Part shown: positions 46,789 through 55,800 of the stretch, piece by piece | Layout: the number at the start of each line of letters is the position of its first letter | How positions within the stretch are numbered: the stretch's first letter is position 1 | Origin: Prevotella heparinolytica | GTDB taxonomy: Bacteria; Bacteroidota; Bacteroidia; Bacteroidales; Bacteroidaceae | NCBI RefSeq assembly: GCF_004342845.1 | Contig: NZ_SLXB01000001.1 | Span: forward strand, 1-64,000 | DNA length: 64,000 bases | Reading direction: 5' to 3' | The notes under the pieces: generated by a model | The model's input: only the letters and a program-made list of their open reading frames with translations | Database searches by the model: none | What the model was told of the DNA's origin: nothing | Program-made: the position numbers and the translations under genes

Positions 46789-46859
46789 ATTACGAACCAC
46801 AGATTACGGCGGCATAGTGTGTGAAGACAATCGTGCATGCGTAATTCGTGGTTCGTAAT
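46789..46859. repeat. Intergenic imperfect palindrome
   Basis: ATTACGAACCAC (46789-46800) pairs with GTGGTTCGTAAT (46848-46859); pairing continues inward over GATTACG/CGTAATTC with mismatches. It lies between hemD and rnpA and has no T-run. Confidence 0.75.
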
Positions 46860-46892
46860 TTGATTTTATAACCTATTGTAATTCTAAAAAAA

Positions 46893-47285
46893 GTGGCAAA
46901 TACCCTGCGCAAGTCCGAAAGGTTGGATAAAAAGAAAGTGATAGAGAAGATGTTTGCGGGCGGCTCGCATTCGTTTTCTATTTTCCCTTTGCGCGTGGTG
47001 TATCTGCAGGTAGAGGAACTGGAGGCTACCGCTTCCATCTTGGTCAGCGTTTCAAAACGCCGTTTCAAGCGCGCGGTGAAACGCAACCGTGTGAAACGCC
47101 AGATACGCGAAGCCTATCGCGTCAACAAGCACAAGTTGCTGAGCGTGCTGGCCGAAAAACAATGCCGTCTGGCCATTACCTTCATCTATCTTTCCGATCG
47201 CCCGGAGGATTCTTCTGTCATTGAAAACCGCGTAAAGACGGCCTTGGCACGCATTGCCGAGAAAGTAACGACCTCGGAGCCATGA
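46893..47285 (+). CDS. rnpA: Ribonuclease P protein component
   Basis: 130 residues from a GTG start ([15 protein letters not shown]). The protein subunit binds the RNase P RNA to trim tRNA 5' leaders. The RNR-type signature is [22 protein letters not shown]. It overlaps yidD by ATGA, the usual rnpA-yidD pairing. The rpmH gene that often precedes it is not here. Confidence 0.95.
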   Translation: MANTLRKSERLDKKKVIEKMFAGGSHSFSIFPLRVVYLQVEELEATASILVSVSKRRFKRAVKRNRVKRQIREAYRVNKHKLLSVLAEKQCRLAITFIYLSDRPEDSSVIENRVKTALARIAEKVTTSEP

Positions 47286-47503
47286 AAAGAGCACTTTCAT
47301 ATCTGCTGTTGCTTCCCATTTATTTTTATCAGAAGTTCATCTCGCCCATGACCTCCCCATCATGCCGCTTCACTCCCACCTGCTCGCAATATGCCGTGGA
47401 GGCCATCAAGAAACACGGACCTTTCAAAGGGCTTTATCTGGCAGTGAGACGCATTCTGCGCTGCCATCCTTGGGGAGGTTCCGGTTATGACCCTGTGCCA
47501 TGA
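47282..47503 (+). CDS. yidD: Membrane protein insertion efficiency factor YidD
   Basis: 73 residues. [31 protein letters not shown] with its three Cys is the family signature; it helps YidC-dependent membrane insertion at the inner face of the membrane. Both ends overlap their neighbours by four bases (rnpA and the TatD gene), so the three are coupled. Confidence 0.96.
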   Translation: MKRALSYLLLLPIYFYQKFISPMTSPSCRFTPTCSQYAVEAIKKHGPFKGLYLAVRRILRCHPWGGSGYDPVP

Positions 47504-48174
47504 ACATCCCTATCGACATACATACGCACCGGCTGCCGCAAACCTTCGGAAAGGCAATCGTAAACTGCGAACCCGAAACATTTCTTCCGCAGAAAGAAGG
47601 ATGGTACTCGGTCGGGATACACCCTTGGAGCATCACCGCACCCTATGCTTGCCGGAATAATTCCCCTACCCCAAATCTCATCGTGAGCGAACGCATGAAT
47701 CGTCTTGAGACACAGGTGTGCCATCCCCTCGTATTGGCTGTGGGCGAGGCAGGACTGGACAAGCTGGCAGACGCACCCATGACCTTGCAGCTGGAAGTGT
47801 TCGAACGTCAGGCTCGCTTGGCAATGGAGGCAGACAAACCTTTGGTTATTCATCTGGTGAGAGCCACCGACGAGCTGTTGGCACTGAAGCACACCTTGCG
47901 TCCTACCAATCCGTGGATTATTCACGGCTTCCGTGGCAAGGCGGCACTCGCCGAAGAATATCTGCGACACGGCTTCTTCCTTTCATTCGGAGAGAAATAC
48001 CAGGAGGAGGCGCTTCGTCTGATGCCGGCCCACCGATTGTTCATCGAAACGGACGAAAGCGATGTCTCCATTGACGAGCTGTATGCACGGGCTGCTACCG
48101 TGCGAGGTGTCCCCTCCTCTGAACTCAAAAACTCTGTGGAAGAAAATGTTATCAAACTCTTTTTTAAACAATAA
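47500..48174 (+). CDS. TatD-family metal-dependent hydrolase
   Basis: 224 residues, a little short for TatD. DIHTHRL (first metal His pair), [29 protein letters not shown] and LFIETDES provide the expected ligands of a two-metal TIM-barrel hydrolase or DNase. Coupled to yidD by an ATGA overlap. Confidence 0.88.
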   Translation: MNIPIDIHTHRLPQTFGKAIVNCEPETFLPQKEGWYSVGIHPWSITAPYACRNNSPTPNLIVSERMNRLETQVCHPLVLAVGEAGLDKLADAPMTLQLEVFERQARLAMEADKPLVIHLVRATDELLALKHTLRPTNPWIIHGFRGKAALAEEYLRHGFFLSFGEKYQEEALRLMPAHRLFIETDESDVSIDELYARAATVRGVPSSELKNSVEENVIKLFFKQ

Positions 48175-48177
48175 GAG

Positions 48178-48208
48178 TTTGTTTCTTCAATAAAGTGTCG
48201 TACTTTTG
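48178..48208 (+). promoter_or_regulatory. Promoter of tyrS
   Basis: TTTG, 19 bases, then TACTTTTG: an ideal Bacteroides promoter 30 bases before the ATG. Confidence 0.8.
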
Positions 48209-48237
48209 CGAAAATAATTAATAAAGACAATCATTCG

Positions 48238-49530
48238 ATGAATTTTGTAGAAGAACTAAAATGGCGTGGAATGGTGCACACGATGATGCCGGGCACCGAA
48301 GAATTATTGGCTAAGGAACAGGTTACGGCTTATGTAGGCATCGACCCTACTGCCGATTCTTTGCACATCGGTCACCTATGCGGAGTGATGATGTTGCGCC
48401 ATTTCCAGCGTTGCGGACACAAGCCTTTGGCACTTGTGGGAGGTGCAACCGGTATGATAGGCGACCCTTCGGGCAAATCGGCCGAACGCAACTTGCTGGA
48501 CGAAGAAACCCTCCGTCACAATCAGGAATGCATCAAGAAGCAACTGGCCAAGTTTCTCGATTTTGAGAGCGACGCTCCCAACAGGGCGGAACTGGTGAAC
48601 AACTATGACTGGATGAAGGACTTCACTTTCCTTGATTTTGCCCGCAATGTAGGCAAGCATATCACCGTGAACTACATGATGGCAAAGGAATCCGTACAGA
48701 AACGTCTGAACGGTGAAGCACGCGACGGTCTTTCGTTCACGGAATTCACTTATCAGCTGTTGCAAGGCTACGATTTTCTGCATTTATATGAAACCAGAGG
48801 CTGCAAGCTACAGATGGGCGGTTCGGACCAATGGGGCAACATCACTACCGGCGCCGAACTGATTCGCCGTACCAATGGCGGTGAAGTGTTTGCCTTGACT
48901 TGTCCGTTGATTACGAAAGCCGATGGCGGCAAGTTCGGAAAGACAGAATCAGGGAATGTTTGGCTCGATCCCCGCTACACCTCTCCTTACAAATTCTATC
49001 AGTTCTGGCTCAACGTCAGCGACGAAGATGCGGCACGCTATATCAAGATTTTCACCTCATTGTCGAAAGAAGAGATAGAAGCCTTGACAACGGAACATGC
49101 CGAAGCCCCTCACTTGCGTGCGCTTCAAAAGCGTCTGGCAAAGGAAGTCACCATCATGGTGCACTCCGAAGAAGACTACAATGCCGCGGTAGATGCCTCA
49201 AACATCCTCTTCGGCAATGCCACTTCCGAGGCCTTGAAGAAGTTGGACGAAGACACGTTGCTGGCTGTGTTCGAAGGCGTTCCCCAGTTCGAGGTGTCTC
49301 GCGGCGCACTGTCGGCAGGCGTAAAGGCTGTGGACTTCTTTGTGGATAATGCGGCTGTATTCGCCTCCAAAGGCGAGATGCGCAAACTGGTGCAAGGTGG
49401 CGGTGTTTCCTTGAACAAAGAGAAGCTAACCGCTTTCGACCAAACGATTACAGCAGCCGATTTGCTGGACGGAAAGTATTTATTGGTGCAGCGTGGAAAG
49501 AAAAACTACTACCTGATTATCGTCAAATAA
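48238..49530 (+). CDS. tyrS: Tyrosyl-tRNA synthetase
   Basis: 430 residues, class I synthetase. HIGHLCG is the HIGH motif, DQWGNI and YDFLHLY help bind tyrosine, and KFGKTESGN is the KMSKS-equivalent loop (KFGKT type). The C-terminal S4-like RNA-binding domain (about 360-430) includes [19 protein letters not shown]. Own promoter; the tRNA-Gln gene follows with a separate promoter. Confidence 0.97.
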   Translation: MNFVEELKWRGMVHTMMPGTEELLAKEQVTAYVGIDPTADSLHIGHLCGVMMLRHFQRCGHKPLALVGGATGMIGDPSGKSAERNLLDEETLRHNQECIKKQLAKFLDFESDAPNRAELVNNYDWMKDFTFLDFARNVGKHITVNYMMAKESVQKRLNGEARDGLSFTEFTYQLLQGYDFLHLYETRGCKLQMGGSDQWGNITTGAELIRRTNGGEVFALTCPLITKADGGKFGKTESGNVWLDPRYTSPYKFYQFWLNVSDEDAARYIKIFTSLSKEEIEALTTEHAEAPHLRALQKRLAKEVTIMVHSEEDYNAAVDASNILFGNATSEALKKLDEDTLLAVFEGVPQFEVSRGALSAGVKAVDFFVDNAAVFASKGEMRKLVQGGGVSLNKEKLTAFDQTITAADLLDGKYLLVQRGKKNYYLIIVK

Positions 49531-49560
49531 GGAGAGAATAGAAAAAATAGTCCCGGAATA

Positions 49561-49592
49561 TTTGGATATTTCGGTACAGACCTCTATCTTTG
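49561..49592 (+). promoter_or_regulatory. Promoter of tRNA-Gln
   Basis: TTTG, 20 bases, then TATCTTTG, 31 bases before the mature tRNA. Confidence 0.8.
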
Positions 49593-49622
49593 CACCGCTT
49601 TTTAACAGAAAGCGTATAAGTT

Positions 49623-49693
49623 TGGACTATGGTGTAATGGTAGCACAACAGGTTTTGGTTCTGTTTGTCCAGGTTCGAATCCTGGTAGTCCAA
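49623..49693 (+). tRNA. tRNA-Gln (anticodon TTG)
   Basis: The cloverleaf is complete: acceptor TGGACTA/TAGTCCA, D-arm with TGTAATGGTAGCACA, anticodon loop TTTTGGT (anticodon TTG), T-arm CCAGGTTCGAATCCTGG, discriminator A. CCA is not encoded. Confidence 0.95.
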
Positions 49694-49700
49694 CTTCTTG

Positions 49701-49746
49701 TAATCAGGCCTTGAAAGATTACTCTTTCAAGACCTGATTATTTTTT
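49701..49746 (+). terminator. Terminator of tRNA-Gln
   Basis: An 18-base stem with one mismatch (TAATCAGG...CCTGATTA), four-base loop, then TTTTTT. Confidence 0.92.
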
Positions 49747-49758
49747 GCCAGTCTGCAA

Positions 49759-50115
49759 TTAATAGTGACAGTTTCTCTTTATTGTCTGACACTTGCGCTT
49801 CGTCATTTCCTCGGCAAAAGCCTTTTCTCCATGTTCCTTGATGTAGCGGATGCAGGCCGGACGGCCTGATCTGAATAAGAAAGCGAATACCTTTCCTATG
49901 AGATTTGAATATGTCTTGCATCCGGCAACATCCTTAACACATTCCGCGCATGTGTGAAAATCGTGGCTTATGACACACGTTCTAATCTTGCACCAAGCAG
50001 CCTTCTCATTTTGGCGGCAACCGGGACATTTGCCGGATATAAATTTACGACAGGCTCCGCAATAAAGTCCACAGGCTGCTATATATTCTTTATTTACTTC
50101 CATATTGGCTATCAT
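49759..50115 (-). CDS. DUF3795-type cysteine-rich protein
   Basis: 118 residues (114 from the second Met). About a dozen Cys in CGLYCGACRKF, CPGCRQNEKAAWC, CVISHDFHTCAEC and CKTY resemble a metal- or cluster-binding fold. The start overlaps the stop of the flavin-fold gene (ATGA). Function unknown; partner of the two genes upstream. Confidence 0.78.
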   Translation of the reverse strand: MIANMEVNKEYIAACGLYCGACRKFISGKCPGCRQNEKAAWCKIRTCVISHDFHTCAECVKDVAGCKTYSNLIGKVFAFLFRSGRPACIRYIKEHGEKAFAEEMTKRKCQTIKRNCHY

Positions 50116-50498
50116 TCAATGTGTCGATGAACAAACTCTCCATTTATCCAAAGGGTAGCTTCGATTCCGATGAAATGGAGAAGCACATAGTTCGGGTCTG
50201 TCGGGCCACCGGAAAAATGGTTGATGTACCGGTCTTGCCACATTTTCTTGCGGATGCTGTCATCAGTGACGATTTCAACCGCTCCGCGCAAAGCAACACT
50301 GTCTCCATAAAAAGAATAACAAAGTCCTGCTTTGGGATTCATCTTGAAATCGGCAACTTTCACCGAATCCGCTCCCGTAGCCATCCATACCTCATTGTAT
50401 CCTACGGTATGACCTTTTGACATCGGCACGGGGCGAGGAACTCCATCGGCATTGATTGAAGCCAGTGTCATCTCGTTGCATTGAGCCAGCAAATCCAT
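50112..50498 (-). CDS. Pyridoxamine 5'-phosphate oxidase-fold protein
   Basis: 128 residues of the FMN-binding split-barrel type: MTLASINADGVPRPVPMSKGH at the start, WMATGADSVKVADFKMNPKAGLCY, and a late ALRGAVEIVTDD. Such short proteins bind FMN or F420/heme and reduce small compounds; PdxH activity is unlikely. An in-frame TAG 30 bases upstream limits the start to this ATG. Middle gene of a three-gene operon. Confidence 0.82.
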   Translation of the reverse strand: MDLLAQCNEMTLASINADGVPRPVPMSKGHTVGYNEVWMATGADSVKVADFKMNPKAGLCYSFYGDSVALRGAVEIVTDDSIRKKMWQDRYINHFSGGPTDPNYVLLHFIGIEATLWINGEFVHRHIE

Positions 50499-50528
50499 TG
50501 CCTTTTCAAGAATTGTCCTCTCGCCCTT

Positions 50529-50795
50529 CTATTTCCACCGTTTCAGATTCGGAAAGAATTGGCGCATCCGTTCTTTTGCCTGTTCGGGAGTGAGATTCCA
50601 GCCTGTCTGCTCGTTCATCTGGTCGGTAAACTGCGCGCAGAACTCAATCATCTGGTTCATGTTGAAGTCTTGCGTGAACTTGCCGTCTTTGTAGCAATAA
50701 ATGCAGTAATCCTCATTGCGGCTGCCGTCGGAATTGATTCCCTTATTGTCAGCGACCAGTGGCATTCCGCAACTCTGACAGAATAGTTGTTCCAT
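50529..50795 (-). CDS. Small zinc-ribbon protein
   Basis: 88 residues. FCQSCGMPL and DYCIYCYKDG form a four-cysteine zinc ribbon (putative zinc-ribbon domain, IPR family of about 85 residues). The rest is helical (NQMIEFCAQFTDQMNEQTGW). The Met at 50795 places the ribbon at the N-terminus, as in homologues. First gene of the operon with the split-barrel and DUF3795 genes. Confidence 0.82.
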   Translation of the reverse strand: MEQLFCQSCGMPLVADNKGINSDGSRNEDYCIYCYKDGKFTQDFNMNQMIEFCAQFTDQMNEQTGWNLTPEQAKERMRQFFPNLKRWK

Positions 50796-50882
50796 ATCGT
50801 TTTTCTTTTTGCCCCACAGTCCAATAGAGCGGATTACTAAATGCAGAAACGCGGACTGCAATGCCACGTCTTAAGCGAAGGT

Positions 50883-50977
50883 CGTAGGAAACCTTTTGAG
50901 CAGATGTAACAATAGCAGCCCACGCCATATGCGTGAGAACCACCATGCTATCCTTGCTCAATTGAAAATTTCCTACG
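50883..50977 (-). ncRNA. Possible structured leader RNA upstream of the zinc-ribbon operon
   Basis: An outer 9-base stem, CGTAGGAAA (50883-50891) with TTTCCTACG (50969-50977), encloses a second hairpin, CCCACGC-CATAT-GCGTGAG (50919-50937). It lies 90 bases upstream of the zinc-ribbon start on the same strand. A small frame runs through it but is not recognisable as a protein. It could be a cis-regulatory RNA or a dispersed palindromic repeat. Confidence 0.35.
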
Positions 50978-51250
50978 TTTTCACTTACAAGATAAGCATA
51001 ACGCTTCTTCTTTTTCTAATATGTATTGAATAGAGTTCCTCCCCATCCGATTGCAAATATAATAAAATCGACTTGGAAAGTTGCTTAATACCCAATTATT
51101 TATTGGGTACAATAAACGTGGATTAAAGAAAAAATATGAATGAAATGTATTTTGCGAACTATATATTAAAAGATGAGAAAGCCTGATTACACCATAGAAC
51201 ATCACCATCTATCAATTCCCGCCTCAAACAGTTTGTTTACCCGATTATAC

Positions 51251-51287
51251 AAAACAAGCAGCTACGAAATTCGTAACTGCTTGTTTT
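51251..51287 (-). terminator. Terminator of tRNA-Met
   Basis: Stem AAAACAAGCAG...CTGCTTGTTTT extended by TACGAA/TTCGTA; the minus-strand side ends in TTGTTTTG. Confidence 0.85.
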
Positions 51288-51292
51288 CAGTG

Positions 51293-51366
51293 TGGACCAG
51301 CCTGGGCTTGAACCAGGGACCTCCAGATTATGAGTCTGTTGCTCTAACCAACTGAGCTACAAGTCC
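51293..51366 (-). tRNA. tRNA with CAT anticodon (elongator Met, or Ile2)
   Basis: GGACTTG acceptor, D-arm GCTCAGTTGGTTAGAGC, anticodon loop CTCATAA, T-arm CCTGGTTCAAGCCCAGG, discriminator A. It lacks initiator features. One acceptor pair and the first anticodon-stem pair are mismatched. Met versus lysidine-modified Ile cannot be separated by eye. Confidence 0.88.
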
Positions 51367-51499
51367 GATGTATCCTTCTACGGATAGCGGGGACAAAAGT
51401 AGTGTTTTCCATTGAAATATGCAAGAATTTCGCTTAAAAAAGAAAAACACACCAAAAACAGCCTTGCGAAAAAGACCGGTAAAATATACCAGCAACTCC

Positions 51500-51811
51500 T
51501 CAGAACTTATAGATTCTTTTAGGATTCTTAGGAAACCAGCCTTTTTTTACCCGCTCTTCCTGCTCGAACACTTCTTTGATGCTCCAGAAGGAAGAGAAAG
51601 CGAATACGCCCAACAGAGAAGCAACCATAATATTCTCCGTGCAAAGAGAAGCTATGACGCCGCCGATGCCGAGCAGAAGGAAAATCCACCAACATTTGGT
51701 GCCCAAATGATATTCGGCTTTTACAACTATGGGATGAAACAGTCCGATAATGATAAATGTACAGATACCGATGACAAGACCAGACAGATGATATTCGTTC
51801 AAGAAATCCAT
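51500..51811 (-). CDS. DUF4491 small membrane protein
   Basis: 103 residues with three hydrophobic segments (about 9-28, 38-58, 62-78) and a charged tail, KGWFPKNPKRIYKF. MDFLNEYHLSGLVIGICTFI and PIVVKAEYHLGTKCWW fit DUF4491. Function unknown. It lies about 50 bases downstream of the Lrp gene on the same strand. Confidence 0.78.
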   Translation of the reverse strand: MDFLNEYHLSGLVIGICTFIIIGLFHPIVVKAEYHLGTKCWWIFLLLGIGGVIASLCTENIMVASLLGVFAFSSFWSIKEVFEQEERVKKGWFPKNPKRIYKF

Positions 51812-51862
51812 TATTGTTTGCTATTGACTATAAGCTGATGACAAATCACTTATAACTCTTTT

Positions 51863-52327
51863 TTATTTCTCAGGACAAATAGGAATTTCTTTCTTGATGC
51901 TTTGCTCCAAGGATATCAGTGTCTCTGTGGCTGTCACACCCGGAATTTCTTGCATTTTGTTATTCAGCAAGTCCATCAGATGTTCGTTGTCGCGGGCATA
52001 CACTTTGGTCAACATGGTGTATGTGCCTGTGGTGAAGTGGCATTCTACGATTTCGGGAATCTTGTTCAGCTCGGCAACCACCGTTTTATACATGGAACCT
52101 TTTTCCAACTTGATTCCCACGTACGTACAGGTTCTGTATCCAAGGGACTTGGGGTTTACATGATAGCCTGATCCAACAATAACCCCAAGATCAATCAAAC
52201 GCTGTACGCGCTGATGAATGGCAGCACGTGATACTCCACATTCGGCAGCTACGTCTTTGAAAGGAATACGGGCATTTTGGGAAATGATTTCCAGAATTTG
52301 CCGGTCAAGATTGTCTATTTTTTCCAT
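51863..52327 (-). CDS. Lrp/AsnC-family transcriptional regulator
   Basis: 154 residues. An N-terminal winged helix (KIDNLDRQILEIISQNARIPFKDVAAECGVSRAAIHQRVQRL) is followed by a RAM ligand-binding domain (about 70-150, IVECHFTTGTYTMLTKVYA). Members form octamers that sense amino acids. The Met at 52327 begins the HTH. Target genes unknown; no amino-acid gene is adjacent. Confidence 0.92.
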   Translation of the reverse strand: MEKIDNLDRQILEIISQNARIPFKDVAAECGVSRAAIHQRVQRLIDLGVIVGSGYHVNPKSLGYRTCTYVGIKLEKGSMYKTVVAELNKIPEIVECHFTTGTYTMLTKVYARDNEHLMDLLNNKMQEIPGVTATETLISLEQSIKKEIPICPEK

Positions 52328-52446
52328 AATAGTAAATAAGTAAAGTTTTATTCTTATCAAATAGTAAGCAAATATAGGACTTTATTTTAATTTATCTATA
52401 AAAACGAAAGGAAAAATGAGTAAAAGTGACAAATATGTGAGATAAT

Positions 52447-53220
52447 TCAATAAGATACACTTACTTCTATTCCTTCTTTCTTTATCAGGGCTGCAATGCG
52501 ATCCAGCTCTTCGTGTGTGGCTTTCCGTAAGTCTTGACCGGGTGTTTCGCGGTCGATGGTATAAATCATCACTTGACGAGGGGCTATCTCCTTCACTGCT
52601 TCCAGCCAAGGAAGAACGTATTTGTCCGAGGTATTGTCCATATTCTTGCCTGCGTAGCTGCCTTTCAGGAACATGGCCTGTATGATGCAGTTGCCCTTGA
52701 AGGCTTTCATGCCTTCGATGATTTTATTCACGGAATAAGAACCGGTTGGACGGTCGAGTTCGCGGATGTAAGCCTCGTCCACCGTGTCGAGCTTCAGGAT
52801 GTTGTTATCCACCTTATTTAAGGCGTCGAACACGGCAGGCTTATGGATAAAGGTGGAGTTGGTCAGAACGCTTACCTTGGCATGTGGGAAATAGCGGTCG
52901 CGCAGGGTCAGCGTGTCTTCTATGATCTCGGGGAAGCGGGGATGAGCGGTAGGCTCACCGTTTCCGGCAAAGGTCAGCACATCGGGCGCAGGGCCGTTCT
53001 GCCGCATGTTCTGCAGGCGCGCTTCGAGGGCGGCACGTACCTCCTCGCGCGTGGGAAACTGCTGTTTAGGGCGACGGTCGGCATTGAAGCCGCATTCGCA
53101 ATAAATACAGTCGAAAGTGCACACCTTGCCGTCGGCAGGCAACAGATTGATTCCCAATGATACTCCCAAACGGCGGGAATGAACGGGACCAAATATTGGA
53201 GAAGGATAAATGACCGTCAT
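52447..53220 (-). CDS. Radical SAM protein
   Basis: 257 residues. VCTFDCIYCECG carries the CxxxCxxC cluster motif and LTFAGNGEPTAHPRF the GGE-like AdoMet site. It is like the Elp3/MoaA-like group of short radical SAM enzymes (YfkA/wyosine-like) without a second cluster domain. The substrate is unknown. The Met at 53220 starts the conserved MTVIYPSPIFGPVHSRRLG. Confidence 0.85.
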   Translation of the reverse strand: MTVIYPSPIFGPVHSRRLGVSLGINLLPADGKVCTFDCIYCECGFNADRRPKQQFPTREEVRAALEARLQNMRQNGPAPDVLTFAGNGEPTAHPRFPEIIEDTLTLRDRYFPHAKVSVLTNSTFIHKPAVFDALNKVDNNILKLDTVDEAYIRELDRPTGSYSVNKIIEGMKAFKGNCIIQAMFLKGSYAGKNMDNTSDKYVLPWLEAVKEIAPRQVMIYTIDRETPGQDLRKATHEELDRIAALIKKEGIEVSVSY

Positions 53221-53317
53221 CGTTAGCGTATGATTTGATGAATTATTATTTTGACCTGAATGAACCTGAGACAAGAGCAAATATAGTGAATAAATGGAAC
53301 AACGGATGGAAATCCGC

Positions 53318-55348
53318 CTAAAACTTGACTCTAAGCTGCATCTGCAAGTCTGCCTTGCGATGGCTGTCTATCTGTTCGTTGCCTGAACCGATGGTCTCGC
53401 GGTCGCCGTAAACGGTCTGTCCGAACTTGGCAAGAAACATAAAGGCCTTGCCCACGTCGTAACGGAGAACAGCGGAATAACGCCAGCCTCTGCCGGAGAA
53501 AGACGGCGTAGAAAAGGTGTACAGCAAGCCTCTTTCAGCGGCATATATGCGCGAATCGTAATCGTCCGTATCAAAATAAGTGGCTTGCAAGGCAAGCGAC
53601 AAGGGGAAGGAAGAAGGAGAGTAGGCGCAAGACTGTGTGAACTGATATCCGTCTTTCCCATCGAAGTGATAGCCTGCTTTGTCTTGCTGACGAAAATGAT
53701 TGTAGTCGATCGTGGTGCGGAATGTAAAACTCCCCGGCGCATAGGACAGCCTATACCGAAACCGATGATGGCGTATGGGCGACGTAACTGCACCGCCGCT
53801 GCCCGTCACGTCTCTTTCCTTCCGCTTATATCGATGATTAAGATACATGGACAGATTGCGCCGGGGCGAATAGGATGCCTGAAACATGACATCCGTTCCT
53901 TGCGACGGCTTGCTGATGCGGTACTTCCACCAAGGAAAGGAAAACATGTCTATCGAAGCGAAGAACCTCCAACGGGCAAAGGGAGCAGTTTCTGCCACCA
54001 GATACCAACCGTTCTCATTTTGCGGTGCGCTGCTTTCGGCAAAGGAGCGGGCGAACATAGCCCAATAATCAAAGGAATAGTAGCGATGAACGAGCAACAA
54101 CCGATAGTCGGGTGAGAAGTCATACTTCCACTTGTTCAATAAAGCATATCCCTGCTTGCCCATGGCCGCCTCCCCTACCCACACAATACGTCCCAAACGA
54201 TATTGATAATCCACACCGATGTTATAAAACGCTGTGCCGTGCAGATTGTATCGGCTATAACCGTCCCGTTTCGGCTCATAAGGGCGGTCGAAGAAATAAC
54301 AGATGCCCGTTGCCCCCAACCTTAATGTCTTTTTCGCGTAGGTCAGGTTGCCGCCCATGAGCTGAAGAGCAAAGGCATTTGCCTTGTCCGCTTCTTTCTG
54401 CGTGCGGTGCAGGCCGGTCTTGTAGATGGAGGTAATTTCTCCTTCCTTCACCACACCATCCATGAGGCGGTGCGAGCAGAAGGCCGACAGCTCCAACGAA
54501 GGAATGACCTGCACCGTTGCCGCCGCTCCGCGGAAGTAGTTGTATTCGTCCGTAGAGGCATGCTTGCGTATGCCTCCGGCACGATGTTCGGCGGCGGACA
54601 GGGAGAAGGTCTTGCCCAAACGGAAATCGGTACTGACCACCAGCCCTTGCCCGAAGCTGAGGCGATAATTGCCCAAAGCCAGCGTTTTCAGTCTGCCCAA
54701 GTTCCTGATGATGAAATAATACGAATAGGAATCATAGCCTTTGCCGTTGTGCAGGCCGAACATCGGCTCTCCGGCATCCTTCTCGCCCGTTATGCCTGCT
54801 TGCAGGTAGTCGCCGTAGCGGAAGGCATAACGCATGGAGTGGTAGGGCGAAGGGCCAAGGTAGTTCTTGGCATATCCTTTGCGCGTATAGAAAGGCAAAT
54901 CCAGACGGGCAAGGGCTTCGTGCCGACCATACTTCATGATGGTTCTCAAGGTGGGATAACGCCTACCCTCCCCTTTCAGCGGCTGTACGCATACAAAGGG
55001 CAGCAGCAGTTCGATGGTGCGTTTATCCATCTCCGCCACCAGTTGCAGTTCATATACGGTCTGCATCGGCCCATGCACGTAGATGTATGCCAACAGGTTT
55101 TCTATCTGAATATCCGTAAGGAAAGGAAATCGCTCCAATTGGCTTTTGGTCGCCTCGTTGAGGTTGAGGGGTTCTTGCAGCAGTTGGGAGAGTTCTTGCA
55201 GCTCGTTTTCCCAATCATGCTCTTCTCCGGCATCGGCAGATAATTGTTCCAGATGCTCTTCCCAAAGAGACAAGGGCGTGTTTTGCGCCCAAAGCACAGC
55301 GGTCGTCAGCAGCATACTCACAAAAACTCCCAATCTGATGTATTTCAT
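53318..55348 (-). CDS. Helix-hairpin-helix plus beta-barrel outer-membrane protein
   Basis: 676 residues. Signal peptide (MKYIRLGVFVSMLLTTAVLWAQ), ComEA-like helix-hairpin-helix repeats (about 45-120, LNLNEATKSQLERFPFLTD and GPMQTVYELQLVAEMD), then a long beta-rich region with alternating aromatic strands ending in LQMQLRVKF, as in outer-membrane barrels. Role unknown; the HhH part might bind DNA or protein in the periplasm. The Met at 55348 is set by the signal peptide. Confidence 0.8.
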   Translation of the reverse strand: MKYIRLGVFVSMLLTTAVLWAQNTPLSLWEEHLEQLSADAGEEHDWENELQELSQLLQEPLNLNEATKSQLERFPFLTDIQIENLLAYIYVHGPMQTVYELQLVAEMDKRTIELLLPFVCVQPLKGEGRRYPTLRTIMKYGRHEALARLDLPFYTRKGYAKNYLGPSPYHSMRYAFRYGDYLQAGITGEKDAGEPMFGLHNGKGYDSYSYYFIIRNLGRLKTLALGNYRLSFGQGLVVSTDFRLGKTFSLSAAEHRAGGIRKHASTDEYNYFRGAAATVQVIPSLELSAFCSHRLMDGVVKEGEITSIYKTGLHRTQKEADKANAFALQLMGGNLTYAKKTLRLGATGICYFFDRPYEPKRDGYSRYNLHGTAFYNIGVDYQYRLGRIVWVGEAAMGKQGYALLNKWKYDFSPDYRLLLVHRYYSFDYWAMFARSFAESSAPQNENGWYLVAETAPFARWRFFASIDMFSFPWWKYRISKPSQGTDVMFQASYSPRRNLSMYLNHRYKRKERDVTGSGGAVTSPIRHHRFRYRLSYAPGSFTFRTTIDYNHFRQQDKAGYHFDGKDGYQFTQSCAYSPSSFPLSLALQATYFDTDDYDSRIYAAERGLLYTFSTPSFSGRGWRYSAVLRYDVGKAFMFLAKFGQTVYGDRETIGSGNEQIDSHRKADLQMQLRVKF

Positions 55349-55549
55349 TCTCTCTATATTCGTTTCGTTGTTGATGGTCATCGGCATGCGAAAATACGGC
55401 TATTAAACGGAAATAGGAAAGAACTCTCCTGAAAACTTAACGTAAAAGTACGACTTGCATAAGCAACCCATTGGCGGAAAATAAGGCAGATATTTCCCGA
55501 TGCCCCTAAGACAAGCGTATCAATGAACACGAGATATTGATTTACGCTG

Positions 55550-55617
55550 CACAAGATGTCATCTTATGTTGCATGACATGCACATCTCATGATACACAAG
55601 ATGGCATCTTGTGCATG
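55550..55617. repeat. 22-23-bp palindromic repeat array
   Basis: Units at 55550 (CACAAGATGTCATCTTATG), 55572 (CATGACATGCACATCTCATG) and 55595 (CACAAGATGGCATCTTGTG). The first and third are palindromes; the middle is diverged. Intergenic, between divergent genes. Confidence 0.7.
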
Positions 55618-55771
55618 GAGCGCATATATCCGCAGGCGAACAGAACCGTATGCCCCCTCGGCTTCCGCTCCGGCAATACCGATCCCCACAAATGCACAGG
55701 CTGGCTGCGCGATTCTCAAAAGTTCAATAAATAAGTTAAGATACCGAGGAAAAAACAACCGAATGCAACAA

Positions 55772-55796
55772 CATTCCGTGGAATGATATACTTTTG
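55772..55796 (+). promoter_or_regulatory. Promoter with palindromic operator at the DUF4294 gene
   Basis: CATTCC-GT-GGAATG (55772-55785) is a perfect palindrome directly before TACTTTTG (55789-55796). The -7 box ends four bases before the ATG at 55801, so the transcript may be leaderless or start within the gene. Confidence 0.55.
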
Positions 55797-55800
55797 TAAC

